In this document: piece after piece, positions 44,840 to 53,698 of the stretch | Position numbering within the stretch: the stretch's first letter is position 1 | How the letters are laid out: every line of letters begins with the position of its first letter | NCBI GenBank assembly: GCA_026537415.1 | Contig: JAFNMF010000001.1 | Span: 1,047,066 to 1,111,065, forward strand | DNA length: 64,000 bases | Source of the DNA: Acetobacteraceae bacterium B3987 | GTDB taxonomy: Bacteria > Pseudomonadota > Alphaproteobacteria > Acetobacterales > Acetobacteraceae | Direction: 5' to 3' | Translations under genes and position numbers: made by a program | Notes under the pieces: model-generated | Told to the model about the DNA's origin: nothing | Databases searched by the model: none | Seen by the model: only the letters and a program-made list of their open reading frames with translations

Positions 44840-44871
44840 GTGTCTGTTGTTCAGAGCAGATGAAGGGTCAC

Positions 44872-44910
44872 AAAAAAATCGGACAGCCCCTTTTCCAGAA
44901 GCTGCCCGAT
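44872..44910 (-). terminator. intrinsic terminator of ppa
   Basis: On the minus strand ATCGGGCAGC pairs with GCTGTCCGAT (one G-T pair) around a 13-base loop and runs into seven T's, 17 bases after the ppa stop. Confidence 0.88.
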
Positions 44911-44926
44911 TCTCGGTCAAGAAGAC

Positions 44927-45451
44927 TTACTTCTTTGCAGCAGCGATAGAAGCTTCAATGACCTTGCCTGCTTCGGCCTTGTCACCCCAGCCAGAAACCT
45001 TCACCCATTTGTTGGGTTCGAGGTCTTTGTAACGCTCAAAGAAGTGAGCAATGGCCTTCAGTGTGATTTCCGGCAGCTGATCGAGAGAGTCGATCTTGCT
45101 GAATTGCGGATGAATCTTGTCATGCGGTACGCAGATCAGCTTTTCGTCCTGTCCGCTTTCATCTTCCATCTTCAGCACGCCAATCGGGCGGGAGCGGATG
45201 ACACTGCCGGGGAGAACATCAGCCGGTGTCAGTACCAGAGCATCCACCGGGTCGCCATCAGCAGCCAGCGTGTTGGGGATGAAGCCGTAAGCAGCCGGAT
45301 AGGCCATCGGCGTGAAGAGGAAACGGTCAACGAAGATGGCTCCGCTATCCTTGTCCACTTCGTACTTGACCTGAGACCCCTGCGGAATCTCGATCACGAC
45401 ATTGATGTCATTCGGCACGTCTTTGCCGGGAGAAATCTTGGTAACATCCAT
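44927..45451 (-). CDS. ppa: inorganic pyrophosphatase (family I)
   Basis: Cytoplasmic hexameric enzyme that hydrolyses pyrophosphate. About 174 residues. Signature DGDPVDALVLTP and the metal site residues around it are intact, as are YEVDKDSGAIFVDRFLFTPM and the C-terminal FFERYKDLEPNKWVKVSGW. Start taken at 45451 (MDVTKISPG), which has GGAACAG upstream; the Met at 45463 is also possible. A strong terminator follows. Confidence 0.96.
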   Translation of the reverse strand: MDVTKISPGKDVPNDINVVIEIPQGSQVKYEVDKDSGAIFVDRFLFTPMAYPAAYGFIPNTLAADGDPVDALVLTPADVLPGSVIRSRPIGVLKMEDESGQDEKLICVPHDKIHPQFSKIDSLDQLPEITLKAIAHFFERYKDLEPNKWVKVSGWGDKAEAGKVIEASIAAAKK

Positions 45452-45628
45452 TGTCTGTTCCATTCATTTCTTGGGTGGTGTGATGGGGTGTATTCATAAT
45501 GGATGGGCCCTGCTTTGTATATGTGTATCACTCTACGGCTGCCCTGCCGGACTTTGCACCAACTGGCAGATATCAGAAAGAAAGAGGTAATATTTACTCC
45601 AGAAGCCGTGTTTTTGCCTGATGAGGGG

Positions 45629-45656
45629 TTGAAAAAAAACTGCGTATGAGCAATGT
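45629..45656 (+). promoter_or_regulatory. weak candidate promoter of the CAU tRNA
   Basis: TTGAAA, 16 bases, CAATGT, ending 14 bases before the tRNA. The -10 match is poor. Confidence 0.3.
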
Positions 45657-45670
45657 GGCGGAATGTCTGT

Positions 45671-45744
45671 GCGCCTGTAGCTCAATTGGTTAGAGCTGGC
45701 CGCTCATAACGGCTAGGTTGCGGGTTCGAGTCCTGCCGGGCGCA
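45671..45744 (+). tRNA. tRNA with CAT anticodon (Met or, by acceptor stem, Ile2)
   Basis: 74 bases without an encoded CCA. Cloverleaf: acceptor GCGCCTG/CGGGCGC, D arm with AATTGGT loop, anticodon loop CTCATAA and T arm GCGGGTTCGAGTCCTGC. It is not initiator-like, as it lacks the C1-A72 mismatch and the GGG/CCC anticodon stem. C4-G69 and C5-G68, which are recognition features for the TilS lysidine enzyme, favour tRNA-Ile2 over elongator Met. The assignment is inference. A short CTCCAC/GTGGAG hairpin follows at 45753-45767. Confidence 0.9.
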
Positions 45745-45857
45745 GGTGACGCCTCCACGATGTGGAGCAGCCTGTTTTGTTGGGAAACGCCCCGGGCGAG
45801 AGGGGGCATGGTCCTGCTTCCTGCCTTTTCGTTCGTGTGTTCTAGAGGAGACCTTCC

Positions 45858-47537
45858 ATGGCCGCCTATCAGTATGTCTATGTCATGAAGGACGTCACCA
45901 AGTCCTATCCGGGCGGCCGTGAGGTGTTCAAGGGGATCACGCTCTCCTTCCTGCCGGGGGTGAAGATCGGTATTCTCGGCGTGAACGGTGCGGGTAAGTC
46001 CACCCTGCTGAAGATCATGGCCGGGATTGAAAAAGAATTCGGCGGTGAAGCATGGGCTGCCGAGGGTGTCCGCATCGGCTATCTGGAGCAGGAGCCGCAG
46101 CTGGACCCGAACCTGACTGTCGGCGAGAACGCAGCACAGGGCTTTGGTGCGCTGAAGAAGGCCGTGGAGCGTTTCAACGAAATCTCCATGAAGTTCGCTG
46201 AGCCGATGTCCGATGAGGAGATGAATGATCTTCTCGCCGAGCAGGCCGAACTTCAGGAAAAGATTGATGCCGAGGATGGCTGGGAGCTGGACCGTCATCT
46301 GGAAATCGCTCTGGATGCGCTGCGCTGCCCGCCGGCAGACAGCCCGGTAGACAAGCTCTCCGGTGGTGAAAAACGCCGTGTGGCCCTGTGCCGCCTGCTG
46401 TTGGAAAAGCCCGACATCCTGCTGCTCGATGAGCCGACCAACCATCTGGATGCCGAGAGCGTGGCATGGCTCGAAAAGACCCTGCGTGAGTACAAGGGCA
46501 CCGTGATGGTCATTACCCATGACCGTTACTTCCTTGATAACGTCACCAACTGGATTCTTGAGATCGAGCGTGGCCGTGGCTATCCGTTCGAGGGCAACTA
46601 CTCTTCCTGGCTGGAACAGAAGCGCAAGCGTCTGGAGCAGGAGGAGAAAGAGGAAAGCTCCCGCCAGCGTGCCCTGGCCGCCGAGCAGCAGTGGATTGCC
46701 AGCTCTCCCAAGGCCCGTCAGGCCAAGAGCAAGGCCCGTATCACCCGCTATGAGGAAATGCTGGCTGCCGGGCAGGAAGCTGCCGGAAGTACGGCAGAGA
46801 TCGTCATCACGCCTGGTCCCCGTCTGGGCCAGACGGTCATCGAGGCTGAGAATCTCTGCAAGGGCTTCGGTGACCGCCAGCTGATCGACAACCTCAATTT
46901 CAAGCTGCCGCCGGGGGGTATCGTGGGGGTCATCGGGCCGAATGGTGCCGGTAAGTCCACGCTCTTCAAGATGATTACTGGGCAGGAGAAGCCTGATTCT
47001 GGCTCTCTGAAGATCGGTGATACGGTTAAGCTGGGCTATGTCGATCAGTCCCGTAATGATCTGGATGACAGCAAGACCGTCTGGGAAGAAATTTCTGGCG
47101 GTACGGACGTCATCCATCTGGGCAAGCGGGCCGTGCCGTCCCGTGCCTATGTCGGGGCCTTCAACTTCAAGGGGCCGGACCAGCAGAAGCGTCTGGGTGT
47201 TCTCTCCGGTGGTGAGCGCAACCGTGTGCATTTGGCCAAGATGCTCAAGGAAGACAATAACGTGCTTCTGCTCGACGAACCGACCAACGATCTGGATGTT
47301 GATACGCTCCGTGCGCTGGAGGATGCTCTGGAATCCTTCGCCGGCTGCGCCGTGGTCATCAGCCATGACCGCTGGTTCCTGGACCGTCTGGCCACGCACA
47401 TCCTTGCCTTTGAGGGCGACAGCCATGTGGAATGGTTCGAGGGTAATTTCCAGCAGTATGAGGAAGACAAACGCCGTCGTCTGGGGCCTGATTCCACGGA
47501 GCCAAGCCGTATCCGTTACCGTCCCATCACACGCTGA
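45858..47537 (+). CDS. ettA: energy-dependent translational throttle protein EttA
   Basis: ABC-F protein that binds the ribosomal E site and gates the first elongation step according to ATP level. 559 residues with two ATPase domains: Walker A GVNGAGKST (about 42) and GPNGAGKST (about 361), signatures LSGGEKRRVALC and LSGGERNRVHLA, and Walker B pairs LLLDEPTNHLDAES and LLLDEPTNDLDVDT. The arm insertion typical of EttA lies in the first domain (VERFNEISMKFAEP region). A long open frame antisense to this gene is an artefact of codon bias. Confidence 0.97.
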   Translation: MAAYQYVYVMKDVTKSYPGGREVFKGITLSFLPGVKIGILGVNGAGKSTLLKIMAGIEKEFGGEAWAAEGVRIGYLEQEPQLDPNLTVGENAAQGFGALKKAVERFNEISMKFAEPMSDEEMNDLLAEQAELQEKIDAEDGWELDRHLEIALDALRCPPADSPVDKLSGGEKRRVALCRLLLEKPDILLLDEPTNHLDAESVAWLEKTLREYKGTVMVITHDRYFLDNVTNWILEIERGRGYPFEGNYSSWLEQKRKRLEQEEKEESSRQRALAAEQQWIASSPKARQAKSKARITRYEEMLAAGQEAAGSTAEIVITPGPRLGQTVIEAENLCKGFGDRQLIDNLNFKLPPGGIVGVIGPNGAGKSTLFKMITGQEKPDSGSLKIGDTVKLGYVDQSRNDLDDSKTVWEEISGGTDVIHLGKRAVPSRAYVGAFNFKGPDQQKRLGVLSGGERNRVHLAKMLKEDNNVLLLDEPTNDLDVDTLRALEDALESFAGCAVVISHDRWFLDRLATHILAFEGDSHVEWFEGNFQQYEEDKRRRLGPDSTEPSRIRYRPITR

Positions 47538-47558
47538 TCGCCTTTCGGGCGGCGTGTT

Positions 47559-48068
47559 GTGCTAGGCAGTGAGCTGCGGACAGCACGCCTTGTTCTCCGT
47601 CCGGTCAACTGGCCGGACATGGAGGATATGGCGAAGCTGAAAGCGGATGTTGGAGCGTTCGGGGCCATGCTGGGTGGTGTGCGCACCCGTGCGAAGGCCG
47701 AGGCCGAAATGGCCGAGGATGTGGCCTTCTGGGCCGAGCGTGGCATCGGAATCTTTTCCATTCTTGAGCAGGGGTGTTTCGTGGGCATGACGGGCGTGCA
47801 TGAACGCCCCGATGGCCGGGGCATTGGCCTGCGCTTTGCTCTTTTTCCGTGGGCAGCGGGCCGTGGCATTGCCCGTGAAGCGGCCAGCACGGCTCTCAAT
47901 TTCGTACTGGATGCAGGTGTGGAACGTGTCGTGGCCGTGGCCCGGCAGGATAACCGCCCCTCCCGTATTGTGCTGGGCAGCATTGGCATGAGCCTGCTTG
48001 ACCAGTTTGAACGGGACGGGCACACCATGCTCTTGTATGAAAAGAGACGGATGCTGTTCCAGTGGTGA
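47559..48068 (+). CDS. GNAT family N-acetyltransferase
   Basis: 169-residue RimJ/RimL-like acetyltransferase beginning (GTG) LGSELRTARLVLRPVNWPD. The acetyl-CoA region is ALFPWAAGRGIAREAASTAL, and RVVAVARQDNRPSRIVLGSIGM matches the end of the domain. It starts 21 bases after ettA and is likely in the same transcript. The target is unknown. Confidence 0.87.
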   Translation: MLGSELRTARLVLRPVNWPDMEDMAKLKADVGAFGAMLGGVRTRAKAEAEMAEDVAFWAERGIGIFSILEQGCFVGMTGVHERPDGRGIGLRFALFPWAAGRGIAREAASTALNFVLDAGVERVVAVARQDNRPSRIVLGSIGMSLLDQFERDGHTMLLYEKRRMLFQW

Positions 48069-48117
48069 ACGGCTCCGCCCCGGTTACAGGGGACAGGCAA
48101 CTAGGGAAGCCGGGACG

Positions 48118-49029
48118 ATGACAACGCACATATTCATTGATGGTGAGGCAGGGACGACGGGGCTGGGGATTCGCCGCCGTATCGAGGCTGTGGCAGACCG
48201 TCATGATCTGAAACTGCTGAGTATTGATCCCGCCCAGAGGAAAGACCCGCAGGCCCGTCATGATCTCATGGCGCAGGCGGATATCACCGTGCTGTGTCTG
48301 CCGGATGATGCAGCTCGTGAGGCTGTGGCTCTTGGTCAGGATACGGGTACCCGTTTTCTCGACGCCAGCACGGCCCATCGTGTCAATCCGGACTGGGTCT
48401 ATGGTCTGCCAGAACTGGATGCTACCCAGCCGGAACGGATCAGGAAGGCACGGTTTGTCAGTAATCCGGGCTGTTATGCGACGGGGGCCATTGCTCTGCT
48501 GCGTCCACTGGTTCAGGCGGGTGTGCTGCCAGTGGATGCCCATGTGTCCATCAATGCAGTGTCTGGTTATAGCGGTGGTGGCCGCACGATGATCGAGCAG
48601 CAGGAGGAGGCGGGTGGCCCGGCTTTCTTCCTTTATGGCCTGAATCTTCAGCACAAGCATCTGCCGGAAATGACGCAGTATAGCGGTCTGACACGTAATC
48701 CACTGTTTGTGCCGTCTGTCGGGCATTTCCCGCAGGGCATGATCGTCTCTATCCCGCTGCATCTTGTGTCGCTGCCCGGTGTACCGATGATTGAGGATGT
48801 CACGGCTGTGTTGCGGGAGTTCTACAAGGATGCCAAGACAATCCGTGTCGTGGAGTCTGAGCCGAAACTCGTTGCCGAGGCCATGGCGGACCGGGATGAT
48901 ATGGAGTTGCGTGTCAGCGGTCATAGCGGACAGGCCCTGCTGACGGCTTGTCTGGATAATCTGGGTAAGGGGGCGTCTGGTGCGGCCATGCGTAATATTC
49001 TGCTGATGAGTGGGCAGGATATTGCATGA
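48118..49029 (+). CDS. argC: N-acetyl-gamma-glutamyl-phosphate reductase (type 2)
   Basis: Third step of arginine synthesis, reducing N-acetylglutamyl phosphate to the semialdehyde. 303 residues, the shorter type 2 form. Start at 48118 follows GGGAAGCCGGG; the frame extends upstream into the acetyltransferase gene. NADP-binding GEAGTTGLGI near the N-terminus, active-site Cys in NPGCYATGAIAL (about 117) and VSGYSGGGR are clear. argD and argF lie 35 kb away in this window, so the pathway is dispersed. Confidence 0.95.
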   Translation: MTTHIFIDGEAGTTGLGIRRRIEAVADRHDLKLLSIDPAQRKDPQARHDLMAQADITVLCLPDDAAREAVALGQDTGTRFLDASTAHRVNPDWVYGLPELDATQPERIRKARFVSNPGCYATGAIALLRPLVQAGVLPVDAHVSINAVSGYSGGGRTMIEQQEEAGGPAFFLYGLNLQHKHLPEMTQYSGLTRNPLFVPSVGHFPQGMIVSIPLHLVSLPGVPMIEDVTAVLREFYKDAKTIRVVESEPKLVAEAMADRDDMELRVSGHSGQALLTACLDNLGKGASGAAMRNILLMSGQDIA

Positions 49030-49134
49030 TATTATGGGGGAGGCCGATTTTTTTCTGGCCTCTCTCTGGTTCTTTGTTCCCAGATATTTTATAAGCAGGA
49101 CGCTTTCTGCATTTTGAAGGTGCAGACATGATGG

Positions 49135-49219
49135 GCGAGAGTGGCGGAACTGGTAGACGCAGTCGGCTCAAAATCGACCGCCGCAAGGCATAGGGGTTCG
49201 AGTCCCCTCTTTCGCACCA
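49135..49219 (+). tRNA. tRNA-Leu (anticodon CAA)
   Basis: 85 bases including CCA, with the long variable arm of class II tRNAs (CGCCGCAAGGCAT). Anticodon loop CTCAAAA gives CAA. Acceptor GCGAGAG pairs with CTTTCGC (one G-T pair). Confidence 0.95.
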
Positions 49220-49321
49220 TTTTTCTTTCCAGCAGGTGAGTAAATATCCGGGGTAGTGGTCCAGCCTTATGCAGGCTGGCTTGACCCCTTCTGATGCCTG
49301 TGACACCTAAGAAAAAAGTTA

Positions 49322-49385
49322 AGCGTTTTACCGTAAGACGCTGCATGGGTTTGCCATGCACCGGCTATCATCCTCGTGGCCGGGG
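49322..49385 (+). promoter_or_regulatory. structured leader upstream of serC (serC-motif-like)
   Basis: Three consecutive hairpins: AGCGTTTTA with TAAGACGCT (9 bp, CCG loop, one G-T pair), GCATGG with CCATGC (5-base loop), and CCGGC with GCCGG (13-base loop). They lie back to back and end 50 bases before the serC start. A serC leader motif, with its last stem over a ribosome site, has been described upstream of serC in alphaproteobacteria, and this fits its position. The last stem here covers GGCCGG ahead of a mini-ORF start. I infer an attenuation or translation-control element. Confidence 0.6.
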
Positions 49386-49386
49386 T

Positions 49387-49425
49387 ATGACTATGTGGCG
49401 TCTGCGGCTTCTGAATTATGGATGA
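49387..49425 (+). CDS. possible 12-codon leader peptide before serC
   Basis: ATG at 49387 is preceded by CCGGGG, and the frame codes for 12 residues with two Arg and three Leu before TGA, 10 bases ahead of the serC ATG. Its ribosome site overlaps the third leader hairpin. Coupled translation with serC is possible. Ser codons are absent, so it is not a classic serine attenuator. Confidence 0.3.
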   Translation: MTMWRLRLLNYG

Positions 49426-49435
49426 CCTGCCAATC

Positions 49436-50602
49436 ATGACCGCAGCCAAGCCTTCGCATCGTCCTCAGCGACCTTATTTTTCATCCGGCCCTTGTGTCAA
49501 ACGCCCGGGTTGGACACCGGAGGTGCTGAAAGGGGCCTTCCTTGGGCGGTCTCATCGTGCTGCTGAAGGGCGGGCACGGCTTAATGAAGTCATCACCCGG
49601 TCAGCAGCTCTTCTTGGCGTGCCGGAAGACTGGCAGGTTGGTATTGTTCCGGCCTCCGACACAGGGGCTGTGGAGATGATTCTCTGGGCTGTGGCAGGAC
49701 AGCGAGGCATGGATGTTCTCTCTTTTGAGAGTTTCTCTGGCACGTGGGCGCAGGACCTGAAAGATATTCTGAAGCTGGAAGACTTGCGGGTTCTGGAGGC
49801 TCCCTATGGTGAGCTGCCCGACATGACGCAGATCGACTGGGCCCGTGATGTGGTGCTGACGTGGAACGGTACGACATCAGGCGTCTGCATTCCCTCCGTG
49901 GAGAGTGTACCAGCGCAGCATGATGGTCTTGTGATTTGCGATGCTACTTCTGCGGCTTTTGCGATGGACCTGCCATGGGACCGGCTGGATGTTGTTACTT
50001 GGTCATGGCAGAAGGCTCTGGGTGGTGAGGCCGCTCACGGCATGGTGGCTCTTAGCCCGAAGGCCGTTCAGCGGCTGGAAGCAGGTAGCCAGCGGCCATT
50101 GCCCAAGATTTTTCGGCTGACCAGCAAGAAGGGTCTGAACGAGGCTATCTTCCGGGGCGATACCATCAACACGCCTTCTATGCTGTGTGTGGAGGATGCG
50201 TTGGATGGTCTGCGCTGGGCCGAGTCGGTCGGTGGGCTGGAGGCTCTCAAGGCACGGTCCCGCCGGAACCTATCCCTTGTGGAACGCTGGGTCGCTGAAC
50301 GGGATTGGGTGGCTTTCCTCAGTGAGAAGGCAGAGACACGTTCCTGCACCTCCATCTGCTTGAAGATTACGGCTCCGTGGTTCGAGGCTCTGGATGATGC
50401 AGAACGCTCCAAGGTCATCAAGGCCATGACAGGCCTACTGGAGGAGGAAAAGGCCGGGTACGATCTGGCAGGTTATCGTGATGCGCCTGCGGGCCTGCGT
50501 ATCTGGGGCGGTGCCACAGTGGAAGCCGAAGATATTGAAGCCCTGCTGCCTTGGCTGGATTGGGCTTTTGCCCGCATTGAAGAAAAGTTTGCTGCATCAT
50601 GA
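49436..50602 (+). CDS. serC: phosphoserine aminotransferase
   Basis: PLP enzyme converting 3-phosphohydroxypyruvate to phosphoserine; also active in pyridoxine synthesis. 388 residues of the alpha/Methanosarcina-type subgroup. Diagnostic parts are PYFSSGPCVKRPGW, FLGRSHRAAEGRARLNEV, VPASDTGAVEMILW, LTWNGTTSGVCIP and the PLP lysine in SWQKALGGEAAHG (about 191). Start at 49436 is preferred to 49418 because homologs begin near this Met. serA is not downstream; hisZ is, with a four-base overlap. Confidence 0.95.
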   Translation: MTAAKPSHRPQRPYFSSGPCVKRPGWTPEVLKGAFLGRSHRAAEGRARLNEVITRSAALLGVPEDWQVGIVPASDTGAVEMILWAVAGQRGMDVLSFESFSGTWAQDLKDILKLEDLRVLEAPYGELPDMTQIDWARDVVLTWNGTTSGVCIPSVESVPAQHDGLVICDATSAAFAMDLPWDRLDVVTWSWQKALGGEAAHGMVALSPKAVQRLEAGSQRPLPKIFRLTSKKGLNEAIFRGDTINTPSMLCVEDALDGLRWAESVGGLEALKARSRRNLSLVERWVAERDWVAFLSEKAETRSCTSICLKITAPWFEALDDAERSKVIKAMTGLLEEEKAGYDLAGYRDAPAGLRIWGGATVEAEDIEALLPWLDWAFARIEEKFAAS

Positions 50603-51744
50603 TTAACGGCCCCGAGACATCCAGCCCTGCCCTGTTGCCTATGGGGTTTGTAGACCTACTTCCTGCCGAGGCGGAGGCGGAGGCGTGCGGCCTTGCTGAG
50701 GTGATGGAGGTTTTCTCATGCCACGGTTATGAGCGTGTCCGTCCTCCTCTGTTAGAGTTTGAAGGCTCTTTGCTGAGTGGAGCCGGCGAGGCTCTGGCAG
50801 AGCAGAGTTTCCGCCTGCTGGACCCGTCCTCGCATCGCATGATGGCGTTACGGCCGGATATGACGACACAGATCGCTCGCATCGCTGCTGTGCGGATGCA
50901 GGACTGCCCTCGTCCGCTGCGCCTCTCTTATGCAGGGGACTGTGTGGTGATCGGTACGATTGGCCGTGAGGGGCAGAGGCAGATATCACAGGCCGGAATC
51001 GAGTTGATCGGCCCGGATAAAGCTGAAGCAGATGCTGAGGTGATTGCTCTGGGGGCGGAAGCTCTTGCCCGTCTGGGTATTGCCAATGTGTCTTTTGACC
51101 TCTCCATGCCGGTCATGGTCTGGGGCCTGATTGATGGTAGCTTCTCCGGTGTTGAACGGGAGAGCATCATTCATGCGTTGGATCGGCGTGATGCCGCTGC
51201 TGTGCGGGAGCATGGTGGCGCATGGGCGGGTCTGTTGCTGGGCATGATGGAAGCCGTCGGTCCGGCTGTCAGTGCTTTGGAAAAATTGGAGAAGCTGGAT
51301 TTTCCCGCCATGCTCAGACCGCATGTGGAACGGTTGAAAGCGGATGTTGCTGCCATTTTGGCCCGTCTGCCGGGTGCCCGTCTGACGGTAGACCCGGTAG
51401 ATTTCCGGGGCTGGCGGTATCACACGGGCGTGTGCGTCACGGTTTTTGCCATGCACTCCCGGGAGGAGCTGGGCCGTGGTGGTCGTTATCTGGCAGGTGA
51501 CGAACCTGCTTGCGGGCTGACCCTCAATCCGCAGGCGTTTCTACGGGTCGCTGCGAAGCCGAAACGACGGAAACGGTGCCTTGTTCCGCCCGTGATGGCG
51601 CAGAAAGACTTGTCCAGCCTGCATGAGGCAGGCTATGCCACGATCGCATCGCTTGGGGAATCAGGCGAAATGGAGCAGGAGGCGCATCATCTACGGTGCA
51701 GCCATATCTGGAAAGATGGAAAGCCCGTTGCACTGGCACGCTGA
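50599..51744 (+). CDS. hisZ: ATP phosphoribosyltransferase regulatory subunit
   Basis: HisRS-like paralog that forms the hetero-octamer with short-form HisG and carries the histidine feedback site. 381 residues; class II synthetase-like core seen in MGFVDLLPAEAEAEACGLAEVM, PPLLEFEGSLLSG and MMALRPDMTTQIARIAAVR. HisRS motifs for tRNA binding are lacking, and the C-terminal anticodon domain is replaced by a short tail. Its ATG overlaps the serC stop. purA follows 48 bases later, the usual hisZ-purA order in alphaproteobacteria. Confidence 0.93.
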   Translation: MINGPETSSPALLPMGFVDLLPAEAEAEACGLAEVMEVFSCHGYERVRPPLLEFEGSLLSGAGEALAEQSFRLLDPSSHRMMALRPDMTTQIARIAAVRMQDCPRPLRLSYAGDCVVIGTIGREGQRQISQAGIELIGPDKAEADAEVIALGAEALARLGIANVSFDLSMPVMVWGLIDGSFSGVERESIIHALDRRDAAAVREHGGAWAGLLLGMMEAVGPAVSALEKLEKLDFPAMLRPHVERLKADVAAILARLPGARLTVDPVDFRGWRYHTGVCVTVFAMHSREELGRGGRYLAGDEPACGLTLNPQAFLRVAAKPKRRKRCLVPPVMAQKDLSSLHEAGYATIASLGESGEMEQEAHHLRCSHIWKDGKPVALAR

Positions 51745-51792
51745 AGTGCCGACAGGGTCCGCCATTGTGAGACGTTAGGGGAAGACATTCTT

Positions 51793-53082
51793 ATGGCCAA
51801 TGTTACCGTAATCGGAACCCAGTGGGGCGATGAGGGTAAAGGCAAGATTGTGGACTGGCTGGCCAGCCGGGCTGATATCGTTGTCCGCTTTCAGGGTGGG
51901 CATAATGCCGGCCATACGCTGGTTGTAAATGATCAGGTCTATAAATTGTCCCTGCTTCCTTCCGGTCTGGTTGGTGGGAAGATCGGCGTCATCGGCAATG
52001 GCGTGGTCGTGGATCCCAAGGCTCTGATGAGCGAGATTGACCGTGTGACCGAACAGGGTCTTACCGTCACGCCAGAAACGCTCTGGATCGCCGAGACAGC
52101 TCCGCTCATCCTGCCGGTGCATGGTGCGCTGGACCGTGCCCGTGAGCTTGCTCGTGGCAACCATAAGATCGGCACGACAGGTCGTGGCATTGGCCCAGCT
52201 TATGAGGATAAGGTGGCCCGTCGTGCCATCCGTATTTGCGATCTTTCCGAACCCGAAACGCTGGACTGGAAGATTGATGAGCTGCTGCTTCATCACAATA
52301 CGCTTCTGGCCGGTCTGGGGGCAGAGACCTTCACCAAGGAAGATATTCTGGCTTTCCTGGAGGAAATTACACCCCGCCTTCTGCCTTATGCTTGCTGTGC
52401 ATGGGACCGTCTGGCCGAGGCAGACCGTGCAGGTAAGCGCATCCTCTTTGAGGGCGCACAGGCTGTCATGCTGGATGTGGACCACGGGACCTATCCGTTT
52501 GTGACCAGCTCCAACACGGTGGCCGCCATTGCGGCGTCTGGCAGTGGCATGAGTCCGAAATCGGTCGGGTTTGTACTGGGTATTGCCAAGGCCTACACGA
52601 CCCGTGTCGGTGAAGGTCCGTTCCCCTCCGAGCTGTTTGATGATGTTGGCAAAGGCATGGCCGAGCGTGGCCGTGAGTTCGGTACCGTAACAGGTCGTCC
52701 CCGTCGTTGTGGCTGGTTCGATGCCGCTATGGTCCGCCGGGCTGTGCGTGTTGGTGGTGTCAGCGGTGTGGCTCTGACAAAGCTGGACATTCTGGATGGT
52801 ATGAAAGAAGTGTCCATCTGTGTCGGTTATGAGCTGGATGGCAAGCGGATTGACAATTTCCCGTCGGCACCGGGGGCACAGGCCCGTGTAAAGCCGATTC
52901 TGGAGACTATGCCGGGTTGGAATGAGACGACCGGTGGTGCCCGTTCCTGGGCGGAGCTGCCTGCTCAGGCCATCAAATATGTTCGTCGTATTGAGGAACT
53001 GATCGGTACGCCTGTGACGTTGCTTTCCACAAGTCCGGAGCGTGAGGATACTATCCTTGTGACAGACCCGTTTGAAGGCTGA
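51793..53082 (+). CDS. purA: adenylosuccinate synthase
   Basis: GTP-dependent step from IMP to adenylosuccinate in AMP synthesis. 429 residues. [17 protein letters not shown] at residues 7-23 contains the catalytic Asp and P-loop; [24 protein letters not shown] and [10 protein letters not shown] are all present. A strong intrinsic terminator follows at 53106. Confidence 0.98.
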   Translation: MANVTVIGTQWGDEGKGKIVDWLASRADIVVRFQGGHNAGHTLVVNDQVYKLSLLPSGLVGGKIGVIGNGVVVDPKALMSEIDRVTEQGLTVTPETLWIAETAPLILPVHGALDRARELARGNHKIGTTGRGIGPAYEDKVARRAIRICDLSEPETLDWKIDELLLHHNTLLAGLGAETFTKEDILAFLEEITPRLLPYACCAWDRLAEADRAGKRILFEGAQAVMLDVDHGTYPFVTSSNTVAAIAASGSGMSPKSVGFVLGIAKAYTTRVGEGPFPSELFDDVGKGMAERGREFGTVTGRPRRCGWFDAAMVRRAVRVGGVSGVALTKLDILDGMKEVSICVGYELDGKRIDNFPSAPGAQARVKPILETMPGWNETTGGARSWAELPAQAIKYVRRIEELIGTPVTLLSTSPEREDTILVTDPFEG

Positions 53083-53105
53083 ACAATCAGAATAGATTGT
53101 TGTTT

Positions 53106-53135
53106 AAAGGCCAGCCTGTAAAGGCTGGCCTTTTT
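53106..53135 (+). terminator. intrinsic terminator after purA
   Basis: AAAGGCCAGCC pairs with GGCTGGCCTTT around TGTAAA and continues in TTTTT, 24 bases past the purA stop. Confidence 0.92.
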
Positions 53136-53218
53136 AGTTTTATTTCTATAAGTGGAGGTGACTGGAAGCACATGTCTGGCATTGTAAGATAGACATGGCA
53201 CAAGGAGGATTTATTTTG

Positions 53219-53608
53219 ATGCGAAAAAGATTATTTGTGGGGGCTGTAGTAGCTTCTTTCATGCTGGCTGGTTGCTCGTCCTATGGCAATCGTTCCATCA
53301 AGAATGAGACAGCAGCGACGATTGATCAGAAAATTCAGGATGGTGTGACAACTAAGGAGCAGATTAGGACTGCTTTTGGTGATCCGTTGGAGATCAATTA
53401 TACAGATGGTGGTCATGAAGTATGGAAGTACGAATTCAAGACGCTTCATGAGAATGGTGAAAATTACATTCCTTACTACTCTGCCTTCTCAAATGGTCGG
53501 CATGGTAATGCAAAGACAGTCCTGGTCATTTTTGATGATAAAGGTCATGTCTGGCACCATACGTTCTCCATGTCCAAGATTGCGACCCATAATGGCGTAG
53601 CAGACTAA
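53219..53608 (+). CDS. BamE/SmpA-like small lipoprotein
   Basis: 129-residue lipoprotein, signal with lipobox FMLAGC, from the ATG at 53219, which is preceded by AAGGAGGA. The mature region GVTTKEQIRTAFGDPLEINYTDGG is the SmpA/OmlA (BamE-type) pattern, followed by beta strands including KTVLVIFDDKGHVWHHTF. It could be BamE itself or one of the BamE-fold paralogs such as inhibitor-like lipoproteins. It stands alone between two terminators. Confidence 0.75.
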   Translation: MRKRLFVGAVVASFMLAGCSSYGNRSIKNETAATIDQKIQDGVTTKEQIRTAFGDPLEINYTDGGHEVWKYEFKTLHENGENYIPYYSAFSNGRHGNAKTVLVIFDDKGHVWHHTFSMSKIATHNGVAD

Positions 53609-53633
53609 GCGTTTCCTGTTTGAGACGCATGTA

Positions 53634-53669
53634 AAAAAGGGAGTGTCCGGTGGGGGACACTCCCTTTTT
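53634..53669. terminator. bidirectional terminator
   Basis: A 15-bp stem (AAAAAGGGAGTGTCC with its complement) around a six-base loop. A's on the left arm and T's on the right serve both the BamE-like gene (plus) and the ftsY-side transcript (minus). Confidence 0.9.
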
Positions 53670-53698
53670 ATGTCACAGTCTGAATGATCGAGCCGTAT

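Noticed and set aside
45690-47426. 578-codon open frame on the minus strand
   Set aside because: It lies fully antisense to ettA, which has complete ABC-F motifs, and overlaps a tRNA. The protein shows no domain. It arises from codon bias of ettA.
47896-48924. 342-codon open frame antisense to argC
   Set aside because: argC is unmistakable on the plus strand; the antisense product is His- and Arg-rich without a domain.
49261-49279. CCAGCCT/AGGCTGG hairpin after tRNA-Leu as a terminator
   Set aside because: A 7-bp stem is present but no T-run follows, so I did not list it as a terminator. It may be part of the serC leader.
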